64,000 nt of DNA from FEN-1219 sp963817615 (GCA_963817615.1 CAWFPH010000003.1:310001-374000); one strand, 5' to 3'; numbered from the stretch's first letter, positions 14,984-24,065 are shown. Translations and numbers: made by a program. The notes: generated by a model not told the origin, from the sequence alone.

Positions 14984-16144
14984 TCAATCCTCGCGCTGCA
15001 ACACGTGGGTGACGACGGTTGCGCCGGTGCCGCCGATGTTCTGCACGAGCGCGAATTCGGGATCGGGCACCTGATTCGGGCCTGCGGTGCCCGCGAGTTG
15101 CAGGTACGCCTCGACGAGCTGGTACACGCCGGTCGCGCCGACCGGATGCCCGCGTGCCTTGAGCCCGCCGAACGTCGAGAGCGGCAGCTCGCCCCGTAAG
15201 CCGATCCGGCCATCGGCCCCAAATGCCGCGCCCGCGCCGGGCGCTGCGAAGCCGGCGGCCTCCAGTGTGAGGGCGGACATGATCGTGTAGGCATCGTGCA
15301 GCTCGAACAGATCGACCTCGTGCGGCGTGATCCGAGCTTGATGCAGCGCTTGGCGGGTCGACGTCTCGACCGCTCGAAGCCGCAGCGGGTCGTCGCGGTG
15401 CGCAAGGGCGAGCGGCGCCGTGGCGCCGGCCGACCCCGCGATGCGGACTCGCGGTCGTCCTCGAACGAGGTTCGACGGCGTCGTGACCACGATCGCCGCT
15501 GCGCCGTTGCAGATCGGCGAAGCGTCGAACAAGCGTACCGGGTCCGCGACGAGGCGCGACGCGAGATAATCCTCGAGCCCGATCGCCTTGTGCAGCCGCG
15601 CATTCGGGTTCGTGAGCGCGTTGCGGTGCGCGTTGATGGCGAACTCGGCGAAGTCCTGCGCGCGCGCCCCGTACTTGGCGATGTATGCACGCATCAGCTG
15701 CGCGTTGAGCGACAGGAACGACTCGCCTGCGACTCCTTCGAGCTCGGCATCGGCCGCAGTCGCGAGCGCGCGTGTCACGGTCTCGTGATCGACGTGTGTC
15801 ATGCGCTCGACGCCGCACGCGACCGCGATGTCGCAGGCACCGCCCGCCACCGCGATGTACGCGAGCCGCGCCGCCGCGCCGCCCGATGCGCAGGCCGCCT
15901 CCGCGGTGACGGCCTCGATGCCGGCCAGTCCGGCATACTCGGCGATCAATCCGCCGAGCTGCTGTTGCTGCTCGAGCATGCCCGACATCATGTTGCCGAT
16001 GTACAGAACGCCGACGGCGCTCGCCGCGACTTCGGCGTCGGCGAGTGCGGCTCGAACGGCGGCGGCGCCGAGGTGTCGGCCGCGCTGCTGGTTATCCTTG
16101 TTCACCGGCGTTTGTCCAACGCCGGCGATGTAAACATCCCTCAA
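14984..16144 (-). CDS. thiolase-family protein (acetyl-CoA acetyltransferase / SCP-x type)
   Basis: 386 residues from a TTG at 16144, chosen because GGAGGT lies a few bases upstream and the sequence begins RDVYIAGVGQTPV as in other thiolases; the frame upstream has no thiolase character. The acylated cysteine is Cys85 in EAACASGGAA. The C-terminal motif GHPVGATG is present, with HDAYTIM earlier, giving the pattern of SCP-x/non-classical thiolases, which cleave 3-ketoacyl-CoAs in degradation of branched, aromatic or steroid side chains. The classical second catalytic cysteine near the C-terminus is not evident (NIGGTGATVVTHV), as in SCP-x types. It is divergent from proC. Confidence 0.85.
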   Translation of the reverse strand: MRDVYIAGVGQTPVNKDNQQRGRHLGAAAVRAALADAEVAASAVGVLYIGNMMSGMLEQQQQLGGLIAEYAGLAGIEAVTAEAACASGGAAARLAYIAVAGGACDIAVACGVERMTHVDHETVTRALATAADAELEGVAGESFLSLNAQLMRAYIAKYGARAQDFAEFAINAHRNALTNPNARLHKAIGLEDYLASRLVADPVRLFDASPICNGAAAIVVTTPSNLVRGRPRVRIAGSAGATAPLALAHRDDPLRLRAVETSTRQALHQARITPHEVDLFELHDAYTIMSALTLEAAGFAAPGAGAAFGADGRIGLRGELPLSTFGGLKARGHPVGATGVYQLVEAYLQLAGTAGPNQVPDPEFALVQNIGGTGATVVTHVLQRED

Positions 16145-16297
16145 GCCACCTCCACGCGTCGTCCGAGTGCCGCGTTGCGTGCGCGCATGATGGCAAACGA
16201 CCGCGGCGAACGCTATGGTGAATTTGGGCGTGCGCGCTGACGGCCGCATGCGGCCTTCGGCTATCATGACTTCGCTTTCAGCCGGTGAGGAACAGCG

Positions 16298-17113
16298 TTG
16301 AGCGAAGGCAAGCGAATAGCACTGATCGGCTTCGGCAACATGGGTCAGGCGCTCGTGCGCGGCTGGCTCGCGAACGGTCGCAACCGCGAGACGATTCGGG
16401 TGGTGGACGCGGCGGAAGCTGCGCGCGAGCGCGCTTTTGCGCTCGGCCTGAGCGCGGCCGCGAGCCTCGGCGCGGACGCCGCGCTCGCAGCAGACGTCGT
16501 GGTGCTCGCGGTGAAGCCGCAGCAGATCGAGGCGGCGCTTGCCGAACTGCGGCGGGCGCCGTCCGCGGCCGTATTCCTATCGATAGCGGCCGGGAAGACG
16601 CTCGCGCAGATCGGCGCCGCATTGCCGGCGGGCGCGTCGATCGTACGGGCGATGCCGAATACGCCGGCTGCAATCGGGCGCGGCATCAGCGTGCTGGTCG
16701 CAAGCCGGTCGACGACGTCCGACCAACGCAAGCTGTGCGGCGAGCTGCTCGCGGCGGTTGGAGAGACGGCCTGGGTCGACGACGAGCGGGATATCGACGC
16801 AGTCACAGCGATCTCCGGAAGCGGACCTGCCTACGTGTTCTTGCTGATCGAGTGCCTCGAGCGGTCGGCAGTCGAGCTCGGGTTATCGGCCGAGCTCGCG
16901 AAACGGCTTGCACTCGCGACGGTCGCCGGCGCGGGCGCATACGCCGCGGGCGCGGCCGAGGCGCCCGCCGAGTTGCGCCGGCGCGTCACGAGCCCGGGCG
17001 GCACGACGCAGGCCGCCCTGGAGATTCTCGCCGGCGACCATGGGCTGGCCGAGCTGCTTGGGCGTGCGGTGCACGCGGCGGCAGAGCGCAGCCGCGAGCT
17101 GTCGAGGTCTTGA
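16298..17113 (+). CDS. proC: pyrroline-5-carboxylate reductase
   Basis: 271 residues starting with TTG (GAGGAA lies about 10 bases upstream). It reduces 1-pyrroline-5-carboxylate to proline with NAD(P)H, the last step of proline synthesis. The dinucleotide-binding motif is IGFGNMG (10-16). The typical AMPNTPAAIGRGIS segment is near residue 118, ISGSGPAYVF near 167, and RRRVTSPGGTTQAAL near 225. Length matches the family (~270). The MaoC-type gene follows after 15 bases. In many gammaproteobacteria proC sits next to other genes, so the thiolase/MaoC context here is local. Confidence 0.95.
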   Translation: MSEGKRIALIGFGNMGQALVRGWLANGRNRETIRVVDAAEAARERAFALGLSAAASLGADAALAADVVVLAVKPQQIEAALAELRRAPSAAVFLSIAAGKTLAQIGAALPAGASIVRAMPNTPAAIGRGISVLVASRSTTSDQRKLCGELLAAVGETAWVDDERDIDAVTAISGSGPAYVFLLIECLERSAVELGLSAELAKRLALATVAGAGAYAAGAAEAPAELRRRVTSPGGTTQAALEILAGDHGLAELLGRAVHAAAERSRELSRS

Positions 17114-17128
17114 GGCGAAGGGGAGCAG

Positions 17129-17584
17129 ATGGCTGGCTTGTATTTCGACGAGTTCGAGGTCGGTCGCGTGTTCGATCACGCGATGCGGCGCACGGTCACG
17201 GAGACCGACAACGTGCTGTTCAGTGCGCTCACGCACAACCCGGCGCCGCTGCACCTCGATCACGAGTACATGCGAACTCAATCGGAGTTCGGGCAGCCGC
17301 TCGTGAACAGCTTCTTCACGCTCGGGCTGATCGTCGGAATGTCGATTGGCGAAACGACGCTCGGGAGGACCGTTGCAAACCTCGGCCTGGAAGACGTCCG
17401 CTTTCCGAAGCCGCTGTTCGTCGGGGACACGGTCCGCGTGCAGACCGAGGTGATCGCGCTTCGACCGAGCAAGTCGCGGCCGACGAACGGCATCCTGACG
17501 CTCGAGCATCGGGGCTACAACCAGCACGACGTCCTGATCGCCAGTTGCCGGCGATTCGTGCTGATGCTGCGCTCGCCCGGCTGA
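17129..17584 (+). CDS. MaoC-type hot-dog hydratase
   Basis: 151 residues with the MaoC dehydratase fold. The hydratase segment near residues 25-45 reads TVTETDNVLFSALTHNPAPL, followed by HLDHEYM, and NSFFTLGLIVGMSIGETTLG forms the hot-dog helix. These enzymes hydrate enoyl-CoA or mesaconyl-type CoA esters. The substrate is unknown, but proximity to a thiolase suggests acyl-CoA degradation. It is 15 bases after proC and ends just before the hairpin that terminates the opposite gene. Confidence 0.85.
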   Translation: MAGLYFDEFEVGRVFDHAMRRTVTETDNVLFSALTHNPAPLHLDHEYMRTQSEFGQPLVNSFFTLGLIVGMSIGETTLGRTVANLGLEDVRFPKPLFVGDTVRVQTEVIALRPSKSRPTNGILTLEHRGYNQHDVLIASCRRFVLMLRSPG

Positions 17585-17617
17585 GGGTGCGTTTCCTTCC
17601 GCCGAGCCCTGCTTCGA

Positions 17618-17650
17618 GAAAAGGCAAGCCCCCCGAGGCGGAGGGCTTGC
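17618..17650 (-). terminator. rho-independent terminator of the DUF5666 lipoprotein gene
   Basis: Read on the minus strand: GCAAGCCC (17650-17643), an 11-base loop, then GGGCTTGC (17631-17624), followed by CTTTTC. An 8-base stem plus T-rich tail, 19 bases after the minus-strand stop at 17669, is a good intrinsic terminator. On the plus strand there is no T-run, though the hairpin could still slow transcripts from the MaoC gene. Confidence 0.7.
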
Positions 17651-17668
17651 ACCGAGAGCCGCTCCGAA

Positions 17669-19555
17669 TCAATTCGTCGCGGCGAAGTACACGGCGATGC
17701 GATTCGCCGTGAGCACGCTACTGCCTTCGTCATAGCGGCCGGAGGCCATCAGCGAGATCGCAGCGCTGCCGCTGCCGAGCTTCTCGGCGAGCGCCGTCAC
17801 GAACTCGCTGAAGTCGGTGAAGAGCTCGACGTGGCCGGGCTCCCACAGACCGAACACCGCGTGGACCGTGTCGGGAACGATCGTCGGCGAGGCGGGCAGC
17901 TCGAGCAGATCGATCAGCTGCAGACCGGTGCTCAAGAAGTGCCGGCTGCCGATGCCCGGATTCGTAAGGTCCAGCACGAGACCGGTCGTCGCATCCATGC
18001 TCGAGAACGGCGCGGTCGTGCCGCTTGTCGTCCAGCCGATCGACAAGGTCGACGGCAGGTCGCGCCGATCGACCACCGTGCGGCCCTCGAAGTCGGGCGG
18101 CGCGGCGCCGAACGGCGTCACGAAGCCGCGCACCTTGGCCGCCTCGTTCGCGCCGAGCGAGCTGAGGCTCAGCGTCCCCGTGCTCACTTCGTAGTCGGCG
18201 GGATCGGCGTCGACGCCAGCCGTTTGCCCCGTGCCGCCGAAGTCGAACATCTCGATGCCGAGGCGGTCGATCGAGCTCAGCTTGAGGTCGAGCTGTCCCG
18301 GAACGATGCTGTTCACCGTGCCGCGCAGCTGCGTTGCGAGCAGCCGCACGCGGCCGGCCGTTGCGTCGAGGGACGGCAAATCGGTGGTCGACGCGGGCAG
18401 CGTGAGCGTGCCGAACGCGACGACGTTCTGTCCGACGGAGATCGCGCCGGCGTCGAGCACGTCCTCGCTGCCGGCTTTCAGTACCTTCGTGTCGGCGCCG
18501 ACATCGACGAGCACGGTGCGATGGAACCGAGCGTCGAAGCTCGGGCCGACCGCAAACGCGCCCTTGACGGTGAGCCGGTCGCCGCTGCGCGCGACCACGC
18601 TGCCCTGGACGGCATCGAGGCGTTCGCCGCTGACGCTGTCGCCGGCATTCACGGTCGCGGCTGTGAATTCTCCGCTGGCCGTGTCGAGCGTACCGAAGGC
18701 GACGGTCAGCGTGCCTGCCGGCAACGCGTCGAGCGCCGCAAGGCCGTCCGCGCCGACGGCGCTCGTGCCGTTGATCTCGAAGCTCGTGTCTGCGGTCGTG
18801 TGCACGGGGATGCGGCCGTGGTTGCCGGTCTTGCGCTGCCAGGGCCGCACGTCGACCGTGTAGGTGCTCGCGGTCGTGTCGACGTCGATCAGTGTGCCGC
18901 GCAGCCGCAAGTCCTTCTGATCGACCGGCGCGACGTCGGCCACGATGAACGGCCGGACGGTCACGACCGGCGGCGATTGGCCGACGTCGACCGTGTTCGA
19001 CGCCGCGAGGTCGAAGTCGAGCGACAGGAACGCGGCACGGCCGCGCGTGATCACGAGATGATTGCGGTCGGACAGTTGGATCTCGAGATCCGTGACGCCG
19101 AGCGCTTGGCCGTTCTCATCGACCACCTTCGCCTGCACCATCTGGCCGCCGCTCTCGACGAACACCTCGGCGTTGCTGAAGTCGAGGCGAATCGTGCCGC
19201 CTGCGAAGTCGCCCGGCGCGAGCGTGGCGACGCTCACGAGCTCGGCGAGATCGGTCAGCTGCGCGAAGTCGACGCGAGTGGTCGCCGGCAGCATCTCGAC
19301 GGTTGAACCGTTCGTGCGCCTGAGCGCGATCGATTGCACGTCGACGGAATAGCTGACGAAGTCGCCGTCCGCGTCGGACAGCGCCACCATCAGCGAGCTG
19401 CACTCCGCGGAGCTGCCGCTCGAGCAGCCGGTTCCGGTGCTTGCAGCCGGGCTCGAGCCGCCTCCGCCCCCGCTGCAGGCTGCGAGTGACGTGGCCACGA
19501 GGGCCACGATCGACCAGCCGCGGCACACTCGGGTGCATTGCTCCAATCGCTCCAT
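17669..19555 (-). CDS. large lipoprotein with DUF5666-like repeats
   Basis: 628 residues from the ATG at 19555, where AAGGAGA is six bases upstream; an ATG 13 codons earlier lacks this. The signal peptide ends in lipobox SLAA-C (Cys27), followed by a Gly/Ser-rich spacer. The mature chain is a series of beta domains, several with the pattern of DUF5666 (LRLRGTLIDVDTTASTYTVD, DAVQGSVVARSGDRLTVKGA, QLRGTVNSIVPGQLDLKLSS), each roughly 60-80 residues. DUF5666 proteins are exported and of unknown role. The gene stands alone, divergent from the GGDEF-EAL gene, and ends at a clear intrinsic terminator. Confidence 0.82.
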   Translation of the reverse strand: MERLEQCTRVCRGWSIVALVATSLAACSGGGGGSSPAASTGTGCSSGSSAECSSLMVALSDADGDFVSYSVDVQSIALRRTNGSTVEMLPATTRVDFAQLTDLAELVSVATLAPGDFAGGTIRLDFSNAEVFVESGGQMVQAKVVDENGQALGVTDLEIQLSDRNHLVITRGRAAFLSLDFDLAASNTVDVGQSPPVVTVRPFIVADVAPVDQKDLRLRGTLIDVDTTASTYTVDVRPWQRKTGNHGRIPVHTTADTSFEINGTSAVGADGLAALDALPAGTLTVAFGTLDTASGEFTAATVNAGDSVSGERLDAVQGSVVARSGDRLTVKGAFAVGPSFDARFHRTVLVDVGADTKVLKAGSEDVLDAGAISVGQNVVAFGTLTLPASTTDLPSLDATAGRVRLLATQLRGTVNSIVPGQLDLKLSSIDRLGIEMFDFGGTGQTAGVDADPADYEVSTGTLSLSSLGANEAAKVRGFVTPFGAAPPDFEGRTVVDRRDLPSTLSIGWTTSGTTAPFSSMDATTGLVLDLTNPGIGSRHFLSTGLQLIDLLELPASPTIVPDTVHAVFGLWEPGHVELFTDFSEFVTALAEKLGSGSAAISLMASGRYDEGSSVLTANRIAVYFAATN

Positions 19556-19688
19556 GCTTGTCTCCTTGGCGAAGAACTGTCCCGTGAGCAGCAACGCGAC
19601 GATCAGTGAAGGGTTGACGCGAAGCGAAATTTGTCGCAGCGCGGCGACGTTTTAGGCGTTTTCGTGAAAAAGCTTCTTGTAATCCTGA

Positions 19689-22439
19689 ATGCAAGTGTCA
19701 GAATGGCCGAAGATTCAGGGGGTTACTGAACCGGTCGAGAGGCTTCGCGACTTAATGAGTGCCCGGACGATAGGCGAAGGCACGGGCGGGAGTGGGTTGA
19801 TCGAAGGTGAGCGCGACATCGATCTGTCGGTGCGCCGCGCGCCGAAGGCGGTCCGCGAACCCGGGCTCGACTTGATCTGCACCAAGGTTGCGGTCGATTT
19901 CCAAAGCATTACGCTCACGACCGCCGAGGAGCGGATCCGCACGGGGCTGCAATCGCTGACCGACGCGTGCCGCGCCGACGCCGTATTCGTTGCGCTCGTC
20001 GATCCCGAGATCTCGCGTTTCGAGAAGATCTACTCGGGCCGCTCGACGTTTTCGGCTTGCAATCCCGAGGTCTTGAAGGATCGCGAGCTCGGCGATCTGC
20101 CTTGGATCAAGAGCAGGCTCGAGCACCTGCGGTTGCTCGAGATCAAGGACACCTCGAAGGCCCCGCTCGCGCAAGGCCACGATGCGCAGTGGCTCGCAAG
20201 CTTGAACATCGGCGCGCTGTTGCTCGTCGCGTTCGACATTCGTGGTCAGCTCGGCGGCATTCTCGGCGTTTGCAGCTCGACGCCGAATCCCGAGTGGACC
20301 GCAGATCTGCATCTCGCGTTGAAGCTCGTCGGCGTGAGCGTTGCGAGCGGTCTCGAGAGAATCCAGCTCCAGGAAGATCTCTTCGTGGTCCAGGAACGCG
20401 ATCGGCTCGTCACGAAGACGGCGAACGACGGACTTTGGGATTACGATGTCCGCAGCAACTCGATGTACTTCTCACCGCGCTGGCGAGCGATGCTCGGCTA
20501 TACGGACAGCGAGGACGTGCCCGAGTGGCGCTTCCTCGTGCACCCGGACGACATGGCGCATGTGCAGGAGCAGCTTCGCGAGCATCTCGAAGGGCGCAGC
20601 GACTTGTTCGAAAGCGTCCACCGTATGCAGCACGCAAACGGCGAATGGCGCTGGATTCAAAGTCGCGTGAAGGCGCGCTTCGACGAGAATGGACGGCTCA
20701 AGCGGCTCGTCGGTGTGGAGACCGACATCACCGAGCGCAAGCTGTACGAGGAAGCGTTGTTCCGCGAGAAGGAGAGCGCGCAGATCACGCTCCAATCGAT
20801 CGGCGACGGCGTCGTGACGACGGATGCCGATAGCCGTGTCCAATACTTGAACCCCGTCGCATCGGAGCTGACTGGTTGGAAGCTCGACGATGCGGTGGGC
20901 CGCTCGATCGACGAGATCTTCCGCGGCTTCCACGAGGAGACGTGTGAGCCGATCGAAAGCCCCGTGGCCGTTGCCATGCGGCGCAACCGGTCGATCAAGT
21001 CGGTTCGCCCCGCCTTGTTGATTCGGCGCGACGGCAACGAGCTCTACATCGAGAGCACCGCGGCCCCCATCCGCGATCCTGTCGGCGGCGTAACCGGCGG
21101 CGTGCTGGTATTCCACGACGTCAGCGAGTCGCGCGAGCTGAACCGGCGGCTGTCCTACGCCGCCAGCCACGATATCTTGACAGAGCTCGTGAACCGCCGC
21201 GAGTTCGAGGAACGGCTCGGTCGCGCGCTCAAGAGCGCGAAGGCCCGCGAGACGGCGTATGCGGTGCTGTATCTCGATCTCGATCAGTTCAAGATCGTCA
21301 ACGACGCATGCGGGCACAACGCCGGCGATGCGCTGCTCAAGCAAATCGGCGCGCTGCTCAAGTCCAAGATCCGCTGGCGCGACACGCTCGCGCGGCTCGG
21401 CGGAGACGAGTTCGGAGTGCTGCTCGAAAGCTGCACGATGGACGAGGCACTGCGCACCGCCGAGACGCTGCGCGAGATGATCAGCGACTTCCGTTTCGTC
21501 TGGGAGGAGCGCACGTTCCGCCTCGGCGTGAGCGTCGGCGTGGTGCCGATCACGCCGGCGACCGACGACGTCGCGTCGCTGCTGTCGGCCGCCGACAGCG
21601 CCTGCGCCGCTGCGAAGGACGCGGGACGCAACCGCGTCTACAACTACCAAGAGAACGACATCGACCTGATGAAGCGGCGCAAGGAGATGCAATGGGCCGC
21701 ACGCATCAGCAATGCGCTCGACGAGAATCGCTTCGAGCTGTTCCGGCAAACCATCCAGCCGCTGCAGTCCAATGCCGATCACGGCGCGCACTACGAGCTG
21801 CTGCTGCGCATGCGTGACGAGGCCGGTGCGCTGGTCGCGCCCGGGCTCTTCATCGCGGCCGCCGAGCGTTACGGGCTCATGACCGCCATCGACCGGTGGG
21901 TCATTGCGCAGGCGTTCCGGTGGCTCGTGTCGGAGGCGGACGAGCGTGAGCGGCTGTCGCTGTGCTCGATCAACCTATCCGGTCAGAGCCTGGCGGACGA
22001 GAAGTTCCTGCCGTTCGTCGTCGAGCAGTTCAAGACGAGCGGCCTTTCGGGCTCGTGCATCTGCTTCGAGATCACGGAGACCGCCGCGATCGCGAGCTAT
22101 TCGCAGGCCAACCGCTTCATCCACGCGCTGAAGGAGATCGGTTGCCGCTTCGCGCTCGACGATTTCGGCACCGGGCTCTCGTCGTTCGGCTACCTCAAGC
22201 ATTTCCCGGTGGACTTTCTCAAAATCGACGGCAGCTTCGTGAAGGAGATCCTGCACGACCCGATCGACCGGGAGATGGTGCGCTCGATCAACGAGATCGG
22301 CCATCTCACCGGCAAGCAGACGATCGCGGAATTCGCGGAGAATGCCGAGATCATCACGATGCTGCGCGGAATGGGCATCGACTACGCCCAGGGCTACGGC
22401 GTCTCCGAGCCCAAGCGCCTCCTGCAAGCCGTCGCCTGA
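19689..22439 (+). CDS. GAF-PAS-PAS-GGDEF-EAL cyclic-di-GMP signalling protein
   Basis: 916 residues; a later ATG (codon 23) is also possible. Order: GAF-like domain ~75-225, PAS_3-type ~245-350 (ending TDITERK), PAS ~365-475, GGDEF ~485-645, EAL ~660-910. The cyclase motif GGDEF is intact at 571-575, and an inhibitory RxxD site (RWRD, 562-565) is correctly placed five residues before it. In the EAL part the signature reads ELLLRM, and the residues expected for catalysis look present (SINLSG, EITET, DDFGTG, FLKIDGSF, AEFAEN). It could therefore both make and degrade c-di-GMP, controlled by small-molecule or redox input through GAF/PAS. No membrane segment is seen, so it is cytoplasmic. Confidence 0.92.
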   Translation: MQVSEWPKIQGVTEPVERLRDLMSARTIGEGTGGSGLIEGERDIDLSVRRAPKAVREPGLDLICTKVAVDFQSITLTTAEERIRTGLQSLTDACRADAVFVALVDPEISRFEKIYSGRSTFSACNPEVLKDRELGDLPWIKSRLEHLRLLEIKDTSKAPLAQGHDAQWLASLNIGALLLVAFDIRGQLGGILGVCSSTPNPEWTADLHLALKLVGVSVASGLERIQLQEDLFVVQERDRLVTKTANDGLWDYDVRSNSMYFSPRWRAMLGYTDSEDVPEWRFLVHPDDMAHVQEQLREHLEGRSDLFESVHRMQHANGEWRWIQSRVKARFDENGRLKRLVGVETDITERKLYEEALFREKESAQITLQSIGDGVVTTDADSRVQYLNPVASELTGWKLDDAVGRSIDEIFRGFHEETCEPIESPVAVAMRRNRSIKSVRPALLIRRDGNELYIESTAAPIRDPVGGVTGGVLVFHDVSESRELNRRLSYAASHDILTELVNRREFEERLGRALKSAKARETAYAVLYLDLDQFKIVNDACGHNAGDALLKQIGALLKSKIRWRDTLARLGGDEFGVLLESCTMDEALRTAETLREMISDFRFVWEERTFRLGVSVGVVPITPATDDVASLLSAADSACAAAKDAGRNRVYNYQENDIDLMKRRKEMQWAARISNALDENRFELFRQTIQPLQSNADHGAHYELLLRMRDEAGALVAPGLFIAAAERYGLMTAIDRWVIAQAFRWLVSEADERERLSLCSINLSGQSLADEKFLPFVVEQFKTSGLSGSCICFEITETAAIASYSQANRFIHALKEIGCRFALDDFGTGLSSFGYLKHFPVDFLKIDGSFVKEILHDPIDREMVRSINEIGHLTGKQTIAEFAENAEIITMLRGMGIDYAQGYGVSEPKRLLQAVA

Positions 22440-22466
22440 TTGCGCGGCGAGGCCGCCACCCGGCAC

Positions 22467-22500
22467 GCGCTTTGCGCGGCGCCGCTCCGAGTCAAAGCGC
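22467..22500. terminator. hairpin between convergent GGDEF-EAL and nadC genes
   Basis: Perfect 8-base arms, GCGCTTTG (22467-22474) and CAAAGCGC (22493-22500), around an 18-base GC-rich loop that can itself pair (GCGGC/GCCGC). It lies between two convergent stops. No T-run follows, so classical intrinsic termination is uncertain. Confidence 0.35.
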
Positions 22501-22533
22501 GAACGGCCGGAAGAGGCGGGCGCAGCGACTGCC

Positions 22534-23394
22534 CTAGACGAAGCGCATGGAGAAGTCGATCGCGCGCACGTGCTTCGTGAGCGCGCCGAGCGACACGAAG
22601 TCGACGCCCGTCGCCGCGATGTCGGGCAGCCGGTCCCCATCGATGCTCCCCGACGCCTCGAGCGCCTTGCGAGGACCCGCCTGAGCATCGCGCAGCACGA
22701 CCGCTCGGCGCATGTCGTCGAGAGAGAAGTCATCGAGCATGACGCGGTCGGCCGCGGTGCCGAGCGCCTCGACGAGCTGCTCCAGCGTTTCCGCTTCGAC
22801 TTCGATCATCACTTGCGGTGACCGCTGCCGAGCGAGCGCAACGGCGTTCGCGAGGGAGCCTACGGACGCGATGTGGTTTTCCTTGATCAGCACGGCGTCG
22901 AAGAGACCCATGCGGTGGTTGGTACCGCCGCCGCAGCGCACCGCGTACTTCTGCGCCGTGCGCAAGCCGGGCAGCGTTTTGCGGGTGTCGAGCGCGCGCG
23001 TCTGTGTGGTGCGAAGAAGCTCGACGACGCGCCGCGTTGCGGTCGCAGTGCCCGACAGCGTCTGCAGGAAGTTGAGCGCAGTGCGCTCGCCGGAAAGCAC
23101 GCTGCGTGCGGGGCCGTTAACCGTGCAGATGACCGTGCCGGCTGCGACCTCCACACCGTCCTGCGCACGCCAGGCGACCACGATGGTCGGATCGAGCTGG
23201 CGGAACACTTCGTCGAACCATGCGGTGCCGCAGAGCGTGGCGGCCTCCTTCGCGACGACGTGGGCCGCGCACTGCATGCTTTCCGCGATCAGTGCGGCCG
23301 TGAGATCCCCGGTGCCCAAGTCCTCGGCGAGCGCCGCGGCGACCGTCGCAGCGATGTCGGCGGGTAGGGTCGGCGTTTGTGGTGAGCCTGACAT
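22534..23394 (-). CDS. nadC: nicotinate-nucleotide pyrophosphorylase (carboxylating)
   Basis: 286 residues from the ATG at 23394. It converts quinolinate and PRPP to nicotinate mononucleotide in de novo NAD synthesis. Family motifs: EDLGTGDLTAAL near residue 24, GERTALNFLQTLSGTAT near 100, TRKTLPGLRTAQKYAV near 136, CGGGTNHRMGLFDAVLIKEN near 153, IEVEAETLEQL near 197, and MLDDFS near 217. The C-terminal VDFVSLGALTKHVRAIDFSM is also typical. Length matches the family. It is 71 bases downstream of the PuuD-like gene on the same strand and converges with the GGDEF-EAL gene. Confidence 0.95.
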   Translation of the reverse strand: MSGSPQTPTLPADIAATVAAALAEDLGTGDLTAALIAESMQCAAHVVAKEAATLCGTAWFDEVFRQLDPTIVVAWRAQDGVEVAAGTVICTVNGPARSVLSGERTALNFLQTLSGTATATRRVVELLRTTQTRALDTRKTLPGLRTAQKYAVRCGGGTNHRMGLFDAVLIKENHIASVGSLANAVALARQRSPQVMIEVEAETLEQLVEALGTAADRVMLDDFSLDDMRRAVVLRDAQAGPRKALEASGSIDGDRLPDIAATGVDFVSLGALTKHVRAIDFSMRFV

Positions 23395-23465
23395 CGGAGG
23401 TTCCTCGATGAGCGGAGGCCCGGAGCGCCGCTGCGCGTCCGGGCCTTCGAGGACGAGCGCGACCC

Positions 23466-24065
23466 TTAGAGGAAGAAGCCGCCGTGGCCCAAGCTCACCA
23501 TGCTCATCAGCATCGGAATCGACAGCAACGTGTTTGCGCGCGACGCGAGGAATGCGACGCGCCGTGCACGCGCAATCTCCTCGGCGGTCGCCTGCACCAT
23601 GCCCAGCACCTTCTTCTGGTTCGGCCAGATCAGCACCCATACGTTGAACAGCATGATCGTGCCGAGCCACGCGCCGACGCCGATCAGGAGCCCGCCACTG
23701 TTGGGGTGGATGAAGCCAAGCGTGAACGCGTCGAAGAACAGACCGCGCTGTCCAAGGTAGCCCGCGCCGGTGACCCAGGTCGCTACGGCGCCCCAGCGGA
23801 ACCAGAGCAGCGCCCGCGGCGCGACGTACTTGCCGATGCCGGCGCCGCCGGGCCCGCCCTGATCGGCCGCGGCGGCCGCGAGCGCGGGCACCTGCACGAA
23901 ATTGAAGTAGTAGAGCAGGCCGATCCAGGTGATGCCGGCCATCACGTGCAGCCATACCCACAGGCTGTCCGAGTTGAACACGACGCCCATCGTGATGAGG
24001 GCGATCACGACCGCGATCACCACGCCCCCGATGATGGTGCCCTTGATGGTATTCAGTGGGTTCAT
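23466..24065 (-). CDS. PuuD-like (urate hydroxylase membrane-domain) protein
   Basis: 199 residues, an integral membrane protein with about four or five hydrophobic segments. It has the PuuD-family pattern of WVWLHVMAGITWIGLLYYFN near residues 36-55, RWGAVATWVTGAGYL near 91, IHPNSGGLLIGVGAWLGTIM near 118, and FNVWVLIWPNQKKVLG near 139. Full PuuD proteins oxidise urate and carry a C-terminal cytochrome c domain; here the protein ends soon after the last membrane helix and has no CxxCH, so only the membrane part is present. Histidines in the helices could bind haem. Activity is not assured. GGGAGGTTGA is a good ribosome site at 24066-24075. Confidence 0.72.
   Translation of the reverse strand: MNPLNTIKGTIIGGVVIAVVIALITMGVVFNSDSLWVWLHVMAGITWIGLLYYFNFVQVPALAAAAADQGGPGGAGIGKYVAPRALLWFRWGAVATWVTGAGYLGQRGLFFDAFTLGFIHPNSGGLLIGVGAWLGTIMLFNVWVLIWPNQKKVLGMVQATAEEIARARRVAFLASRANTLLSIPMLMSMVSLGHGGFFL

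Noticed and set aside
16242..16255. Perfect 14-base palindrome GGCCGCATGCGGCC upstream of proC
   Set aside because: In GC-rich DNA, palindromes of this length are expected several times by chance in 64 kb, and no promoter of good quality surrounds it.
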